This document shows, in pieces, positions 51,696-60,736 of a stretch of 64,000 nucleotides of DNA. This DNA comes from JAVVSK01 sp036654235 (GTDB lineage Bacteria; Bacillota; Clostridia; Christensenellales; CAG-138). Positions within the stretch are counted from its first letter, which is position 1. Every line of letters begins with the position of its first letter. The DNA lies in contig JAVVSK010000009.1 in the NCBI GenBank assembly GCA_036654235.1, positions 1 through 64,000 of the forward strand, given 5' to 3'. The translations under genes and the position numbers were made by a program. The notes under the pieces are model-generated. The model saw only the letters and a program-made list of their open reading frames with translations. It did no database searches and was not told the DNA's origin.

Positions 51696-51727
51696 TTTGC
51701 CGCAGCGCTTTTTTTAGCGGCGGCAAA
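51696..51727. terminator. Palindromic hairpin after the first pilin
   Basis: TTTGCCGCAGCGC...GCGGCGGCAAA, nearly perfect, with a T-rich loop, lies between the pilin gene at 51821 and pilD. It may attenuate the abundant pilin transcript before the assembly genes. Confidence 0.55.
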
Positions 51728-51820
51728 AAAATTGATAATTAAGGTGTATTATTTTATTTTTGCACCTATTCTTCGGAGTTACCTATTTAAAAATAGGTTT
51801 TAATAAAACTTCGCTCTGAC

Positions 51821-52411
51821 TTACCGTATATTTATGAAAATTCTACTAATATGCTGACCAATGGCGATAGTCCAAGAATTAAGCGTGGGTGTCGGTTCGA
51901 AAGCCGGGTTGAATTTTTTCCCGTTAGGCGGAGTCAAATCCGCATCCGAACACATATATACAGTATAATTTCCATCGTAATAGTAAATCTCGGTTACCTT
52001 AAAGGCTCCATTTATGTCCTTTATAATTATTTCACCGGTTTTGGCTGCATTTAAAGTACCAAATTTTCTTTCGGAGTACTTTTCGATATAGTTATAAATT
52101 TGTTTAGCTGCTGTTATGCCGTGACCACTGCTGTTAGGTCCGGTGTTGCTGTTTAACTTAATCGTAAGATTAGAAAGATTTTGACTTACTTCGTAAATCA
52201 AAGCCGCGGGCATTTCGGCGTATGTTATGGAAACGGAAGTTTGAGCGGCAATTAGGACATTTCGAGCTTCGGCTATAGCTGCTTTTTTATTTGCTTCGGC
52301 GATATAGCCGGTTAGCGAGGGAATTAGGATTGCCGCTAAAACCGCGAGTATTACGAGAACCACGATTACTTCAACAAGGGTAAAACCGCTTAAACCTTTT
52401 AACTTTTTCAA
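51821..52411 (-). CDS. Type IV pilin (paralogue A)
   Basis: 196 residues. The prepilin leader MKKLKGLSG is cut before FTLVEVIVVLVILAVLAAIL, the class III signal helix with Glu at mature position 5. The body has IPSLTGYIAEANKKAAIAEA and a C-terminal YYYDGNYTVYMCSDADLTPP. It is a clear paralogue of the pilin at 53076, with near-identical first 50 residues and a diverged middle. Processing by the neighbouring PilD is expected. It may be a major or alternative pilin. Confidence 0.92.
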   Translation of the reverse strand: MKKLKGLSGFTLVEVIVVLVILAVLAAILIPSLTGYIAEANKKAAIAEARNVLIAAQTSVSITYAEMPAALIYEVSQNLSNLTIKLNSNTGPNSSGHGITAAKQIYNYIEKYSERKFGTLNAAKTGEIIIKDINGAFKVTEIYYYDGNYTVYMCSDADLTPPNGKKFNPAFEPTPTLNSWTIAIGQHISRIFINIR

Positions 52412-52474
52412 CTTTCAAAACCTTTTCCTTCAAAGCATCTATAAACATATAGGTCTTTAGCAAAAAAATCATTT

Positions 52475-53017
52475 TTCAGGTATTGATACTTTTGGCAATT
52501 TACCGGAAGTTATAGAAGACCAAACGTTGACGACGGGAACCGGACGATAAGTGTGAAACGTTTTGCTGAGCGTTTCTTAGGTGAAAATATACGCAGTATA
52601 GTTGCCGTCATAGTGTTAGCTTTCGTTTGCTTCAAATTTGCCATTGATATCCAGAATAATGATTCTTGCGGTTGTACATTCTCTTCTAAGGTGATTTACG
52701 AATAATTCCCAATATAACTTTAAATCTTTTTTAGCGATCCCCGCGTCGAATTTTTCCAAATTAAAGTCGATTACGAAAATGCCTGAAATAACGGACTCAC
52801 CGTTACCTTCCTCAAACTCCTTCGGTATTTCAAAATACGTTAGCAAAAAGGAAAGGTTGAGCGGCAATTAGAACCTTTCGCGCTTAGGAGATAAGAACCT
52901 TCTTATGCGCTTCGGCGATAGGCGGTTAGCGATCGGATTAAGATTGCCATTAGAATCGCGAGTATTAAGAGAACGACGACTACCTCAAAAGAGGGTAAAG
53001 CCCTTTATGTTTTTCAA
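52475..53017 (-). pseudogene. Dead third pilin copy
   Basis: The start is TTG where its paralogues have ATG (53017), with KGFTLF and then TGA where Val-Glu is expected, caused by a frameshift. In changing frames the sequence still shows the pilin helix, the IAEAxx region and a middle segment LTYFEIPKEFEEG...IDFN, alignable with LTYSEMTADLTKEVEAG...IDLN of the intact gene. Then come LDINGKFE and YDGNYTAYIF. A remaining 83-codon frame (52616-52867) is a piece of it. It lies exactly between the two intact paralogues. Confidence 0.8.
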
Positions 53018-53075
53018 ATTATTCACTATCTGTTCAACATATAGGGCTTTACGGGAATCTTTTAGTTATGGAGTA

Positions 53076-53636
53076 TTATGGTTTGGCAACGGTGATTGCA
53101 GCGGCTATATTATCGCCCGCAGCTACAGACCAAACGTTAGTGGCAAGAGTCGGCTGGAATACTGGCGGTGTGGCGGTTTCAGTCGGTGTTCCGTAGGTAC
53201 ACATATAAGCGGTGTAGTTGCCGTCATAGTAGCGAATTTCTGTTACTTTAAAGGCACCATCTATGTTCTGAATCTTTATTTTAGCTACTAGACCTGTGGC
53301 AAACTTCATTTCAGAGTACTTTTCAGTATACTGATAAATCTGCTTCGCAGCGGCAGCTGTAGGTGCTGTACCATTCAAGTCGATTTCGAGAATTTTGCCT
53401 GTGCCTGCTTCAACTTCTTTCGTTAAATCAGCTGTCATTTCAGAATACGTTAATGAAACGGAAGTTTGCGCGGCGATTAGAACGCTACGCGCTTCGGCGA
53501 TAACCGCTTTTTTATTCGCTTCGGCGATATAGCCGGTAAGCGAGGGGATAAGGATCGCTGCTAAAATCGCCAATATGACGAGAACAACGATTACCTCAAC
53601 GAGGGTAAAACCCTTTTTGCTCTTGAGATTTTTCAT
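53076..53636 (-). CDS. Type IV pilin (paralogue B)
   Basis: 186 residues. The leader MKNLKSKKG precedes FTLVEVIVVLVILAILAAIL. The next segment IPSLTGYIAEANKKAVIAEA is almost identical to that of paralogue A, then the middle diverges (residues 70-110). The end contains IRYYDGNYTAYMCTYG and NVWSVAAGDNI. A single Cys near the end leaves disulphide formation unclear. AAAGAAATG precedes the start. It lies 106 nt after the first pilin gene of the operon. Confidence 0.93.
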   Translation of the reverse strand: MKNLKSKKGFTLVEVIVVLVILAILAAILIPSLTGYIAEANKKAVIAEARSVLIAAQTSVSLTYSEMTADLTKEVEAGTGKILEIDLNGTAPTAAAAKQIYQYTEKYSEMKFATGLVAKIKIQNIDGAFKVTEIRYYDGNYTAYMCTYGTPTETATPPVFQPTLATNVWSVAAGDNIAAAITVAKP

Positions 53637-53742
53637 TTCTTTACCTCTTATTCTAAGTTATTATTTATACATACGCTTTGAGTTTTATCAAAGCATCGTA
53701 TCGAAGTTAAAGCGAACAAAGCGACATTAAAAGGGGGGAGCT

Positions 53743-54207
53743 TCATTCGGTAGTCCATTTTCCATTTAAATAGGTTGCTTTAAATCCGCTATCTGGATCG
53801 CAATAAGTAATCCGCAATAATGTATCTCTACCATCGGTGGAATACTCTACTCCGGTTATAACTCCGGTTAATCTCGAAAGAGCTATTATTTCATCATAAG
53901 CGGCTTTTGTAAGACCAACCCAATCTCCCATTTGATATCCCGCATTTTCGTTCTCTTCTATTCCCCAATCGTTATTTTCACGATCATCTTTAGCGAGGAG
54001 AAAGAGCTCTCCCGATCCATAATATTGATGAAAAACGGACTGAGTTGCTAAAGCCGCGCTTCGCCCATCGGCTAACGCCTGGCTTTGCTTTGCTTTAGTA
54101 ATGTATTGGCTATACATTGGAAGCAAAATAGCGACGAGTATAATTATTATGACGAGACATACTAAAAGTTCGACAAGGGTAAAGCCGCTTTTAAAATTTT
54201 TTTTCAT
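53743..54207 (-). CDS. Type IV pilin-like protein, first gene of the operon
   Basis: 154 residues. The leader MKKNFKSG precedes FTLVELLVCLVIIIILVAIL with Glu5. The body is unrelated to paralogues A and B, with MYSQYITKAKQSQALADGRS and an acidic LLAKDDRENNDWGIEENENA. It may be a minor pilin or the major pilin of the operon, since it is closest to the promoter. No minor-pilin cluster is seen nearby. It is 35 nt after AAAGGGGA, so its ribosome site is weak. Confidence 0.87.
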   Translation of the reverse strand: MKKNFKSGFTLVELLVCLVIIIILVAILLPMYSQYITKAKQSQALADGRSAALATQSVFHQYYGSGELFLLAKDDRENNDWGIEENENAGYQMGDWVGLTKAAYDEIIALSRLTGVITGVEYSTDGRDTLLRITYCDPDSGFKATYLNGKWTTE

Positions 54208-54269
54208 ATGTATACAACAGATCCCCTTTAAACTTAGATGCTATCCCGCACTCATTAATATACTAGTCG

Positions 54270-54298
54270 AGTATAGTGTTCATTACTATTTTTGTCAA
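54270..54298 (-). promoter_or_regulatory. Promoter of the type IV pilus operon
   Basis: On the minus strand, TTGACA (54293-54298) is separated by 17 bp from TATACT (54270-54275), giving a start near 54263, about 55 bp upstream of the first pilin ATG. Confidence 0.8.
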
Positions 54299-54573
54299 CC
54301 ATAATAATGTCATTTTTGGATAAATACCTAAATTAAATGCCATTATCTTAACTTTTACTTCGAATTTTGGCGACATAGAAACAATTAAGGATAAGCAACA
54401 ATATTATTATGCCGTGAAAATAAACACATATATAATTTAATATAATTGTCAGGAAAAAGAAAGGCTAAAAATCATGCATACATCGAATCATATACTGGTT
54501 ATTTTGCATTATAATCATCTTTATGTTATAATCGCCGCTGTAACTTAAAAAAGTTTGAAATTTTGAGGTTTTT
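54299..54573. other. Intergenic between divergent pilus operon and acyltransferase
   Basis: AT-rich with no ORF or RNA seen. It contains the upstream region of both divergent genes. The acyltransferase ATG is preceded by TTGAGGTT. Confidence 0.5.
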
Positions 54574-55692
54574 ATGGAGAAATTGAGGTCGGAACGGAGC
54601 TCAAACCTAGAGCTGTTGCGAATAGTCGCGATGTTTATAATTATAGTGCATCATTGCTGTTATTATGGCGGGTTTAATCCATCGGATATGCCTTTTTCGG
54701 CATCTAAAATTCTTATTCAGTCGCTTAGCCTTGGCGGTTTTGGGATAAACCTATTTGTACTTGTATCGGGATATTTTATGGTTTCTACCGGTTTTAAAAT
54801 GCGCCGCCTTGTAAAAACATGGCTGCAAATCGCATTCTATTCCTTGTTTCTTTTTATACTTATGGCGAGCTTTGGAGCGATTCAGTTTGATTTTATTTCA
54901 TTAATAAAGGCGGCGATTCCCGTTGCCTTCGAGCAATATTGGTTTGCTACGACATATGTTATTTTAATTTGCATCTCGCCGTTTTTAAATATACTTATAA
55001 AGGCTATGAATAAGCGGACGCATCTTATTCTCGTACTCGTCCTTATACTTTTGCAAAGCGTTTTACCAACGATTACTACGGCGAAAATGGCATATGCGGA
55101 TATTGCGTGGTTCGTTGCGCTGTATTTTATCGCCGCTTATTTACGTCTATACCCGAATTCGCTTACGATGAGCCTAAAAAAAAGTTTAGCGATATTATTT
55201 TGCTCAATGTCGTTTCTCGTTATATCGGTAATTTTTATAGACGTTTTAGCGATTAATGATGCTTTTTTTAAGAATGTCGGCGTATATATGCTTGCGCAAA
55301 ATAAGCTTCCAATGCTGATAGCTTCAATTTCAATGTTTTTAGTATTCAATAACATAAAGAGCCTTGGGTCAAATAAAATTATTAATACCATAGCCGGAAC
55401 AACCTTCGGAATATATCTTATTCATGACAGCTCTGCTTTTAGAGTGGTACTTTGGAGAAATATATTTCGCCCGGATCTATTCCCGAACACTTTACTTCTT
55501 CCGGTCTATATATTTGCGGCGGCGGCATTTGTTTTTCTAATTGGGATGGGTATTGACTTTTTACGCCAATATTTATTGGAAAAACCGATGTTCTTTCTTT
55601 ATGATAACAGGTGCATACGGCTAAAATCGTTTTTTGCGCGAGCGGGCGAAAAAGGCAACGCAATTATTGATAAAATTTCTGAATATAAATAA
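54574..55692 (+). CDS. Acyltransferase 3 family membrane protein (O-acetyltransferase-like)
   Basis: 372 residues with about ten membrane helices. Near residue 8 is SSNLELLRIVAMFIIIVHHC, which contains the R and H of the acyltransferase 3 signature (E-LR...H). The C-terminal part has FGIYLIHDS near 285. Such proteins acetylate or acylate cell-surface polysaccharide or wall glycans. It is monocistronic and divergent from the pilus operon. The acceptor cannot be deduced. Confidence 0.86.
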   Translation: MEKLRSERSSNLELLRIVAMFIIIVHHCCYYGGFNPSDMPFSASKILIQSLSLGGFGINLFVLVSGYFMVSTGFKMRRLVKTWLQIAFYSLFLFILMASFGAIQFDFISLIKAAIPVAFEQYWFATTYVILICISPFLNILIKAMNKRTHLILVLVLILLQSVLPTITTAKMAYADIAWFVALYFIAAYLRLYPNSLTMSLKKSLAILFCSMSFLVISVIFIDVLAINDAFFKNVGVYMLAQNKLPMLIASISMFLVFNNIKSLGSNKIINTIAGTTFGIYLIHDSSAFRVVLWRNIFRPDLFPNTLLLPVYIFAAAAFVFLIGMGIDFLRQYLLEKPMFFLYDNRCIRLKSFFARAGEKGNAIIDKISEYK

Positions 55693-55964
55693 GCTTTGCA
55701 TAGAAATAATATTTTGCGCCGCTATTCGAAAATAGTATATCACTATTCAAAAAAATGCATATTCATCAATAAAATCGTTTAAAAAGCAAAAGACGAAAGT
55801 TCGCGTATGCTGTTGTATATAGGCGATTAGCGCGAAAGTATGCTCTGGTTTTAAGTATTCAAATTTAAATAAAGCGCATTAATATACTTTTTTAAGCCTC
55901 TGGCAACTTAGACGTTTTAGAGTTACAATGAATAGTGCATAAGCACAATAGGGAGGAATATTGC

Positions 55965-57101
55965 ATGAACTTTGAGTTTACGAAGGAACAGGAAGCCGTA
56001 AGACAAATGGTTTCTGAGTTCGCGGAAAAGGAAGTAAAACCGATAGCCGGTCTTATAGACATTACCGAAGATTTTCCGGCTGAAAATGTTAAAAAGCTGT
56101 TTAGGTACGGAATTATGGGAATGGGCGTACCTACGGTTTACGGTGGCGCGGGAGCTGACGAAATTGCGTCGGCTATAGCGGTCGAGGAACTTTCGCGCGT
56201 TTGCGGAACGACGGGAGTAATTGTTGCGGCGCACAATTCCCTTTGTTGTTATCCAATCTATAAATATGGTACAGAGGATCAAAGGAATAAGTACCTTCCG
56301 ATGCTTACCGGCGGTGTTGTCGGCGCATTTGCGCTTACCGAGCCGAACGCGGGGACGGATGCCTCGGCGCAGCAGACCGTAGCGGTGCTTGACGGAGATC
56401 ATTATGTTTTAAACGGATCTAAGATATTTATAACGAACGGCGGAGTGGCGGGAGTTTTCATTGTCTTTGCGATGACCGATAAGTCTAAGGGGACGCGTGG
56501 AATAACGGCATTTTTAGTAGAAAAGGACTTTCCCGGATTTTCTATCGGAAAGCGCGAAGATAAGATGGGTATTCGCGCATCATCTACTTGCGAGTTGGTT
56601 TTTGAAAATTGTATCGTTCCTAAGGAAAATCTTTTAGGCGGCGAGGGTAAGGGCTTTAAGATAGCGATGGCGACGTTAGACGGTGGAAGAATCGGAATTG
56701 CGGCGCAAGCTCTGGGTATTGCTCAGGGCGCTATTGATGAAGCGGTTAAATATACTAAACAGAGAATTCAGTTCGGTAAGCCGATATCGGCGTTCCAGAA
56801 TACTCAGTTCGTTCTTGCCGATCTTGAAACAAAGATAAACGCGGCGCGTTTATTGGTTTATAGCGCATCTATGGCTAAGAAGAGTGGAAAACCTTTTAGC
56901 AAAGAAGCGGCGATGGCGAAGCTCTATGCCTCTGAGGTAGCGATGGAGGTAACGACGAAGGCTCTGCAGTTCCATGGTGGGTACGGTTATACAAAGGATT
57001 ATCCTATCGAGCGCATGATGCGCGACGCTAAGATAACCGAAATCTACGAGGGAACGAGCGAAGTTCAGCGCATGGTTATATCCGGCGCGCTTTTGAAATA
57101 A
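55965..57101 (+). CDS. bcd: Acyl-CoA dehydrogenase (butyryl-CoA dehydrogenase-like)
   Basis: 378 residues from ATG 55965, preceded by GGGAGGAAT. Typical flavin acyl-CoA dehydrogenase signatures: GAFALTEPNAGTDAS near residue 122, IFITNGGVAGVFIVFA near 158, and the C-terminal LQFHGGYGYTKDYPIERMMR. The catalytic Glu is in IYEGTSEVQRM near 364. With etfB and etfA directly downstream it resembles Bcd-EtfAB, which reduces crotonyl-CoA to butyryl-CoA and bifurcates electrons to ferredoxin. The substrate chain length is inferred from context. Confidence 0.92.
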   Translation: MNFEFTKEQEAVRQMVSEFAEKEVKPIAGLIDITEDFPAENVKKLFRYGIMGMGVPTVYGGAGADEIASAIAVEELSRVCGTTGVIVAAHNSLCCYPIYKYGTEDQRNKYLPMLTGGVVGAFALTEPNAGTDASAQQTVAVLDGDHYVLNGSKIFITNGGVAGVFIVFAMTDKSKGTRGITAFLVEKDFPGFSIGKREDKMGIRASSTCELVFENCIVPKENLLGGEGKGFKIAMATLDGGRIGIAAQALGIAQGAIDEAVKYTKQRIQFGKPISAFQNTQFVLADLETKINAARLLVYSASMAKKSGKPFSKEAAMAKLYASEVAMEVTTKALQFHGGYGYTKDYPIERMMRDAKITEIYEGTSEVQRMVISGALLK

Positions 57102-57118
57102 GGAGGCAGGGAGAAATT

Positions 57119-57910
57119 ATGAAAATAATTGTTTGCGTAAAACAGGTTCCCGATACGACGGACGTTAAGATAGATCCAAAGACCGGAACGATGGTTCGCG
57201 AGGGCGTTAAGTCAATATTTAATCCTGACGATTTAAACGCTCTCGAAGAAGCATTAAAAATGAAGGACGAGGCGGCGGAAGCTTCCGAGGTCATATGTCT
57301 TACTATGGGACCTCCGCAGGCTGAGGCGATTTTAGACGAGGCTCTCGCTATGGGCGCCGATCGTGCGATTTTACTTTCAGACCGCGCTTTTGCCGGTGCG
57401 GATACATGGGCAACGTCGAATACACTCGCGGCGGCTATAAAAAAGATAGGCGATTTTGATATAATTTTTGCGGGTAGACAGGCTATTGATGGGGACACGG
57501 CACAGGTAGGTCCGCAGCTTGCCGAGAGGTTGAACATCCCTCAAATTACTTATGTTCAAAGCTTTAAACTCGAAAAAGATGCGATAATTGCGGAGAGAAT
57601 GCTTGAAGACGGGTATGAGATTGTTAAAACCCGTATGCCGGCGTTGATAACGGCGATAAAGGAGCTGAACGCTCCGCGCTATATGGATATTAGACGTATA
57701 TACAGTATGTTTAACAAGGGCTTGATTGAGGTTTGGACATTGAAAGATCTCGGAATCCCCGATACCGAAGTTGGCTTAAACGCGTCGCCTACTAAGGTGC
57801 AGCGCTCCTTCTCTCCCGATGCAAAGGCGCCCGGAAGAATGATCGGTGGCTCGGCTAAGGACGCTGTAAGCGAGCTCGTAACAGAGCTGAGACAAAAACA
57901 CGTGATATAA
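57119..57910 (+). CDS. etfB: Electron transfer flavoprotein beta subunit
   Basis: 263 residues. It begins MKIIVCVKQVPDTTDVKIDP and has the ETF beta signature FAGRQAIDGDTAQVGPQLAE near residue 120, followed by TRMPALITAIKELNAPRYMD. The nucleotide-binding FAD/AMP site is contributed by this subunit. GGAGGCAGGGAG precedes ATG 57119, 17 nt after bcd. In bifurcating forms it carries a second FAD, which the length and context would allow. Confidence 0.94.
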   Translation: MKIIVCVKQVPDTTDVKIDPKTGTMVREGVKSIFNPDDLNALEEALKMKDEAAEASEVICLTMGPPQAEAILDEALAMGADRAILLSDRAFAGADTWATSNTLAAAIKKIGDFDIIFAGRQAIDGDTAQVGPQLAERLNIPQITYVQSFKLEKDAIIAERMLEDGYEIVKTRMPALITAIKELNAPRYMDIRRIYSMFNKGLIEVWTLKDLGIPDTEVGLNASPTKVQRSFSPDAKAPGRMIGGSAKDAVSELVTELRQKHVI

Positions 57911-57920
57911 GGAGAAGCAT

Positions 57921-59105
57921 ATGGTAACCATCAATAGTGAAAAATGTCGCGGATGCGGACTTTGCTTAAACGCCTGTCCGTTCGGTGCAATAGAAATGTC
58001 CGGGAAAACGGCTAAGCTTACAGATAAATGTACGGGTTGCGGTGCTTGCAAATCCGCATGCCATTTTGGCGCCATAGTCGTTTCCGAAGAAGCCCGTGAG
58101 GTAAAAATTGATATAGCCTCATATAATGGCGTATATGTTTTTGCGGAACAGAGAGACGGAAAACTAATGAACGTCGCTCTCGAATTAGTAGGCGAGGGCA
58201 GAAAGCTCGCTAACGCGAGAAACGCGGAGCTTACAGCGATTTTATTGGGTCAGGGGATAAAGCATCTTTCTCAGGAGCTAATCGAAAACGGTGCCGATAA
58301 CGTTATAGTAGCCGACGATTCTCGTCTTAAAAATTATACAACAGAGGGCTATGCGGGAGTTATATGCGGTATAATCAACGAATTTAAACCTGAAATAGTT
58401 CTTTACGGTGCGACGCATATTGGTCGTGATCTTGGCGCTAGAATAGCGGCGAGAGTCAATACCGGGCTTACGGCTGATTGTACGAAGCTCGAGATAGATC
58501 CGGAAACCGGACTTCTTCTACAGACGCGTCCCGCTTTCGGCGGAAACGTAATGGCAACTATTGCCTGCCCGGATCATAGACCCGAGATGAGTACTGTTCG
58601 TCCGGGTGTTATGGAAAAAGCTGAGCGCTGTCCCGGAAGAAACGGTAAGGTTATAGACTTTGCGGTTAAGTTAAATGACGGTGAAATAAGAACAGAGGTT
58701 CTTGAGGTCGTAAAATCGATAAACGCTTGCGTTGCTCTTGAAGACGCAAAGGTTATCGTTTCGGGCGGTCGTGGCGTTAAGAGCGCCGAGGGCTTTGCGC
58801 TAATAAATGAGCTTGCGGAAGCTTTAAACGGTGTCGTTGGTGCGTCGCGCGCGGCGGTTGATGCTGAATATATTGAAAAGACACATCAGGTTGGGCAGAC
58901 AGGTAAAACCGTTAAACCGGATCTGTATATAGCCTGTGGTATTTCGGGCGCTATTCAACATATCGTCGGAATGCAGGGCAGTAAGACCATAATTGCGATA
59001 AATAAAGATAAAACCGCGCCTATATTCTCCGTTGCTGATTACGGAATAGTAGGAGACTTATTCGAGGTTATACCCGAGCTTATACGTGCACTGAAAGCCG
59101 TTTAA
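57921..59105 (+). CDS. etfA: Electron transfer flavoprotein alpha subunit with N-terminal 2[4Fe-4S] ferredoxin domain
   Basis: 394 residues, about 60 longer than a standard EtfA. Residues 1-60 are a bacterial ferredoxin with two C-x2-C-x2-C-x3-C motifs: CRGCGLCLNACPFGA and CTGCGACKSACHFGA. The remainder is EtfA, ending with the FAD-binding domain: GVKSAEGFALINELAEAL, HQVGQTGKTVKPDLYIACGI and GAIQHIVGMQGS. The built-in ferredoxin could carry the low-potential electrons from flavin bifurcation. It closes the bcd-etfB-etfA operon and is followed by a terminator. Confidence 0.95.
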   Translation: MVTINSEKCRGCGLCLNACPFGAIEMSGKTAKLTDKCTGCGACKSACHFGAIVVSEEAREVKIDIASYNGVYVFAEQRDGKLMNVALELVGEGRKLANARNAELTAILLGQGIKHLSQELIENGADNVIVADDSRLKNYTTEGYAGVICGIINEFKPEIVLYGATHIGRDLGARIAARVNTGLTADCTKLEIDPETGLLLQTRPAFGGNVMATIACPDHRPEMSTVRPGVMEKAERCPGRNGKVIDFAVKLNDGEIRTEVLEVVKSINACVALEDAKVIVSGGRGVKSAEGFALINELAEALNGVVGASRAAVDAEYIEKTHQVGQTGKTVKPDLYIACGISGAIQHIVGMQGSKTIIAINKDKTAPIFSVADYGIVGDLFEVIPELIRALKAV

Positions 59106-59116
59106 ATAACATTTAT

Positions 59117-59154
59117 AAAGATCGCGACATTTTCTTATGTTCGCGATCTTTTTA
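59117..59154 (+). terminator. Terminator of the bcd-etf operon
   Basis: The 11-bp stem AAAGATCGCGA / TCGCGATCTTT, followed by TTTATTTATT, lies 12 nt after the etfA stop. Confidence 0.92.
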
Positions 59155-59189
59155 TTTATTTTTTAAGAAAAAACTGAAAGGGACACGCT

Positions 59190-60188
59190 ATGAAAAAATC
59201 GAAAATTACCGCGCTGATTTTAGCGCTCATGTTTATATTTTTTAGCGTATTCGGCTGTACTCCCAAGAAACAAAACATTGATCCGGAGTCAATGACGGGA
59301 TCCGCCCCAATATCGGCATCGATGTTGGCTCTTGATACCGTTATAATGGTAACGCTATATAATGAATCCGAGCGCCCTATTATTGATGAGATGGGCGAGT
59401 TAATAAATAAATATGATCTGGTTTTTTCGCGGACAAACGAAAATTCGGAGCTTTATAAGCTAAATAAAAACGGCGGTGGAACAATGAGCGACGATATGAG
59501 GGATATTATATCTTTGGCCGTAAAAATTTCTGAAGAGTCAAAGGGACTTTTTGATATTACCGTTGCTCCGCTCGTAGAGCTTTGGGACTTTAAAAGCGGA
59601 AACGGAAAAGTTCCGGATAAGGGGCTGATAGAGGAAAAACTAAAACTTGTAGGCTATAAAAATATTTCCGTCGAAGGGAATGAGCTTAGCCTTAAAAACG
59701 GAGCGACGATAGATTTGGGCGGAATTGCGAAGGGTTATATAGCCGATAAGTTAAAAGCATTTTTACTTGAGAGGAACGTAAAGAGTGCAATATTGGATCT
59801 TGGCGGGAATATATCGGTAATAGGTTCAAAGCCGGATGGAGACGAATATAGTGTCGGGATAGCTCGCCCATTCGCCGAAAATGCGGACGAAACTATAAAA
59901 ATATTAAAGCTAAGGGATACCTCTGCCGTAACTAGTGGGAGCTATCAAAGGTATTTTTACGAAGGGGATAAGCTATATCATCATATTCTCGATCCGAGAA
60001 CTGGCTATGGAGCGGATAGCGGTCTATTTTCTGTAACGATAATAGCTGGGAATTCGGCGAAAGCCGATGCGCTTTCTACGGCTTGTTTCGTAATGGGAAT
60101 TGAAGGCGCTAAGGAGCTGATTTCCGCCGAAAAAGTAAAGGCAATTTTTGTAACGACAGATTATTCCGTAATTGAATATGGAGAATAA
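59190..60188 (+). CDS. apbE: FAD:protein FMN transferase, lipoprotein (ApbE)
   Basis: 332 residues. The start KSKITALILALMFIFFSVFG then CT is a lipoprotein signal with lipobox VFGC. The ApbE domain shows LDTVIMVTLY, VAPLVELWDF near residue 131 and GATIDLGGIAKGYIADKL near 170, plus HHILDPRTGYGA near 262. It moves FMN from FAD onto a Thr of target proteins such as Rnf or Nqr subunits. No target is seen in this window. It follows the bcd-etf operon but has its own unit after the terminator. Confidence 0.92.
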   Translation: MKKSKITALILALMFIFFSVFGCTPKKQNIDPESMTGSAPISASMLALDTVIMVTLYNESERPIIDEMGELINKYDLVFSRTNENSELYKLNKNGGGTMSDDMRDIISLAVKISEESKGLFDITVAPLVELWDFKSGNGKVPDKGLIEEKLKLVGYKNISVEGNELSLKNGATIDLGGIAKGYIADKLKAFLLERNVKSAILDLGGNISVIGSKPDGDEYSVGIARPFAENADETIKILKLRDTSAVTSGSYQRYFYEGDKLYHHILDPRTGYGADSGLFSVTIIAGNSAKADALSTACFVMGIEGAKELISAEKVKAIFVTTDYSVIEYGE

Positions 60189-60205
60189 TAAGGCGTTTTC
60201 ATCCT

Positions 60206-60736
60206 TTATTCAACAGGACTTAATAAAGCTATGGATTTTTTAAAAGCTTTTACCGCGGACGGCGTTTTAAGTACGATAAAATTTTTTTTGCTTTCTTTTA
60301 AAATTAGATATATTTTCTTTCGCTGCTTTTTATTAAAATCCAGTATGTACTTCATAAATTCGGGGTCGAATCGCTCGGGGCAGTTTTCGCCCATATCCGC
60401 GCGGGTCGTTCCAGATGCTTTTTTTATGCGCTTTAAAACCCGGAATATGCAGATTGGGGAATGGAAATCTATATAAATAGCGGTATCCGAGGCTAAAACC
60501 CGCGTTTTAAGTGTTCGGATATAATTTCCATCAATTATAAAGCGCTCTTTTTTAAGCTCCACCGAAAGCTTTTCGTCAAATTCGGATTTGGACGATTCGA
60601 CCCAACCGCTTTTCCAAAATATTTTATCCAAATGTACAACGGGAATCTCTAAACGCTCTCCCAAAAATAGGGAGAGCGTCGTTTTTCCGCTGCCCGGGCA
60701 GCCTAATATTATTATTTTTTGACCAAGGTCAGACAT
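60206..60736 (-). CDS. P-loop kinase-like protein (DNA topology modulation/FlaR-like AAA)
   Basis: 176 residues resembling small adenylate-kinase-type P-loop proteins. It begins IIILGCPGSGKTTLSLFLGE (Walker A), followed by VVHLDKIFWKSGWVESSKSE and FIIDGNYIRTL near residue 72, then a DTAIYIDF strand near 92. Members are annotated as topology modulation protein FlaR or adenylate kinase-like, with unclear substrates. Its start overlaps the end of purB by 8 nt, so it is co-transcribed with the purine genes. Confidence 0.78.
   Translation of the reverse strand: MSDLGQKIIILGCPGSGKTTLSLFLGERLEIPVVHLDKIFWKSGWVESSKSEFDEKLSVELKKERFIIDGNYIRTLKTRVLASDTAIYIDFHSPICIFRVLKRIKKASGTTRADMGENCPERFDPEFMKYILDFNKKQRKKIYLILKESKKNFIVLKTPSAVKAFKKSIALLSPVE

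Noticed and set aside
52616..52867. 83-codon ORF as an independent small gene
   Set aside because: Its sequence aligns with the middle of the neighbouring pilins and it has no ribosome site; it is part of the dead pilin copy.
44586..54207. Type II secretion system instead of pili
   Set aside because: A retraction ATPase of PilT type, the pilMNO set and several pilins point to type IV pili.
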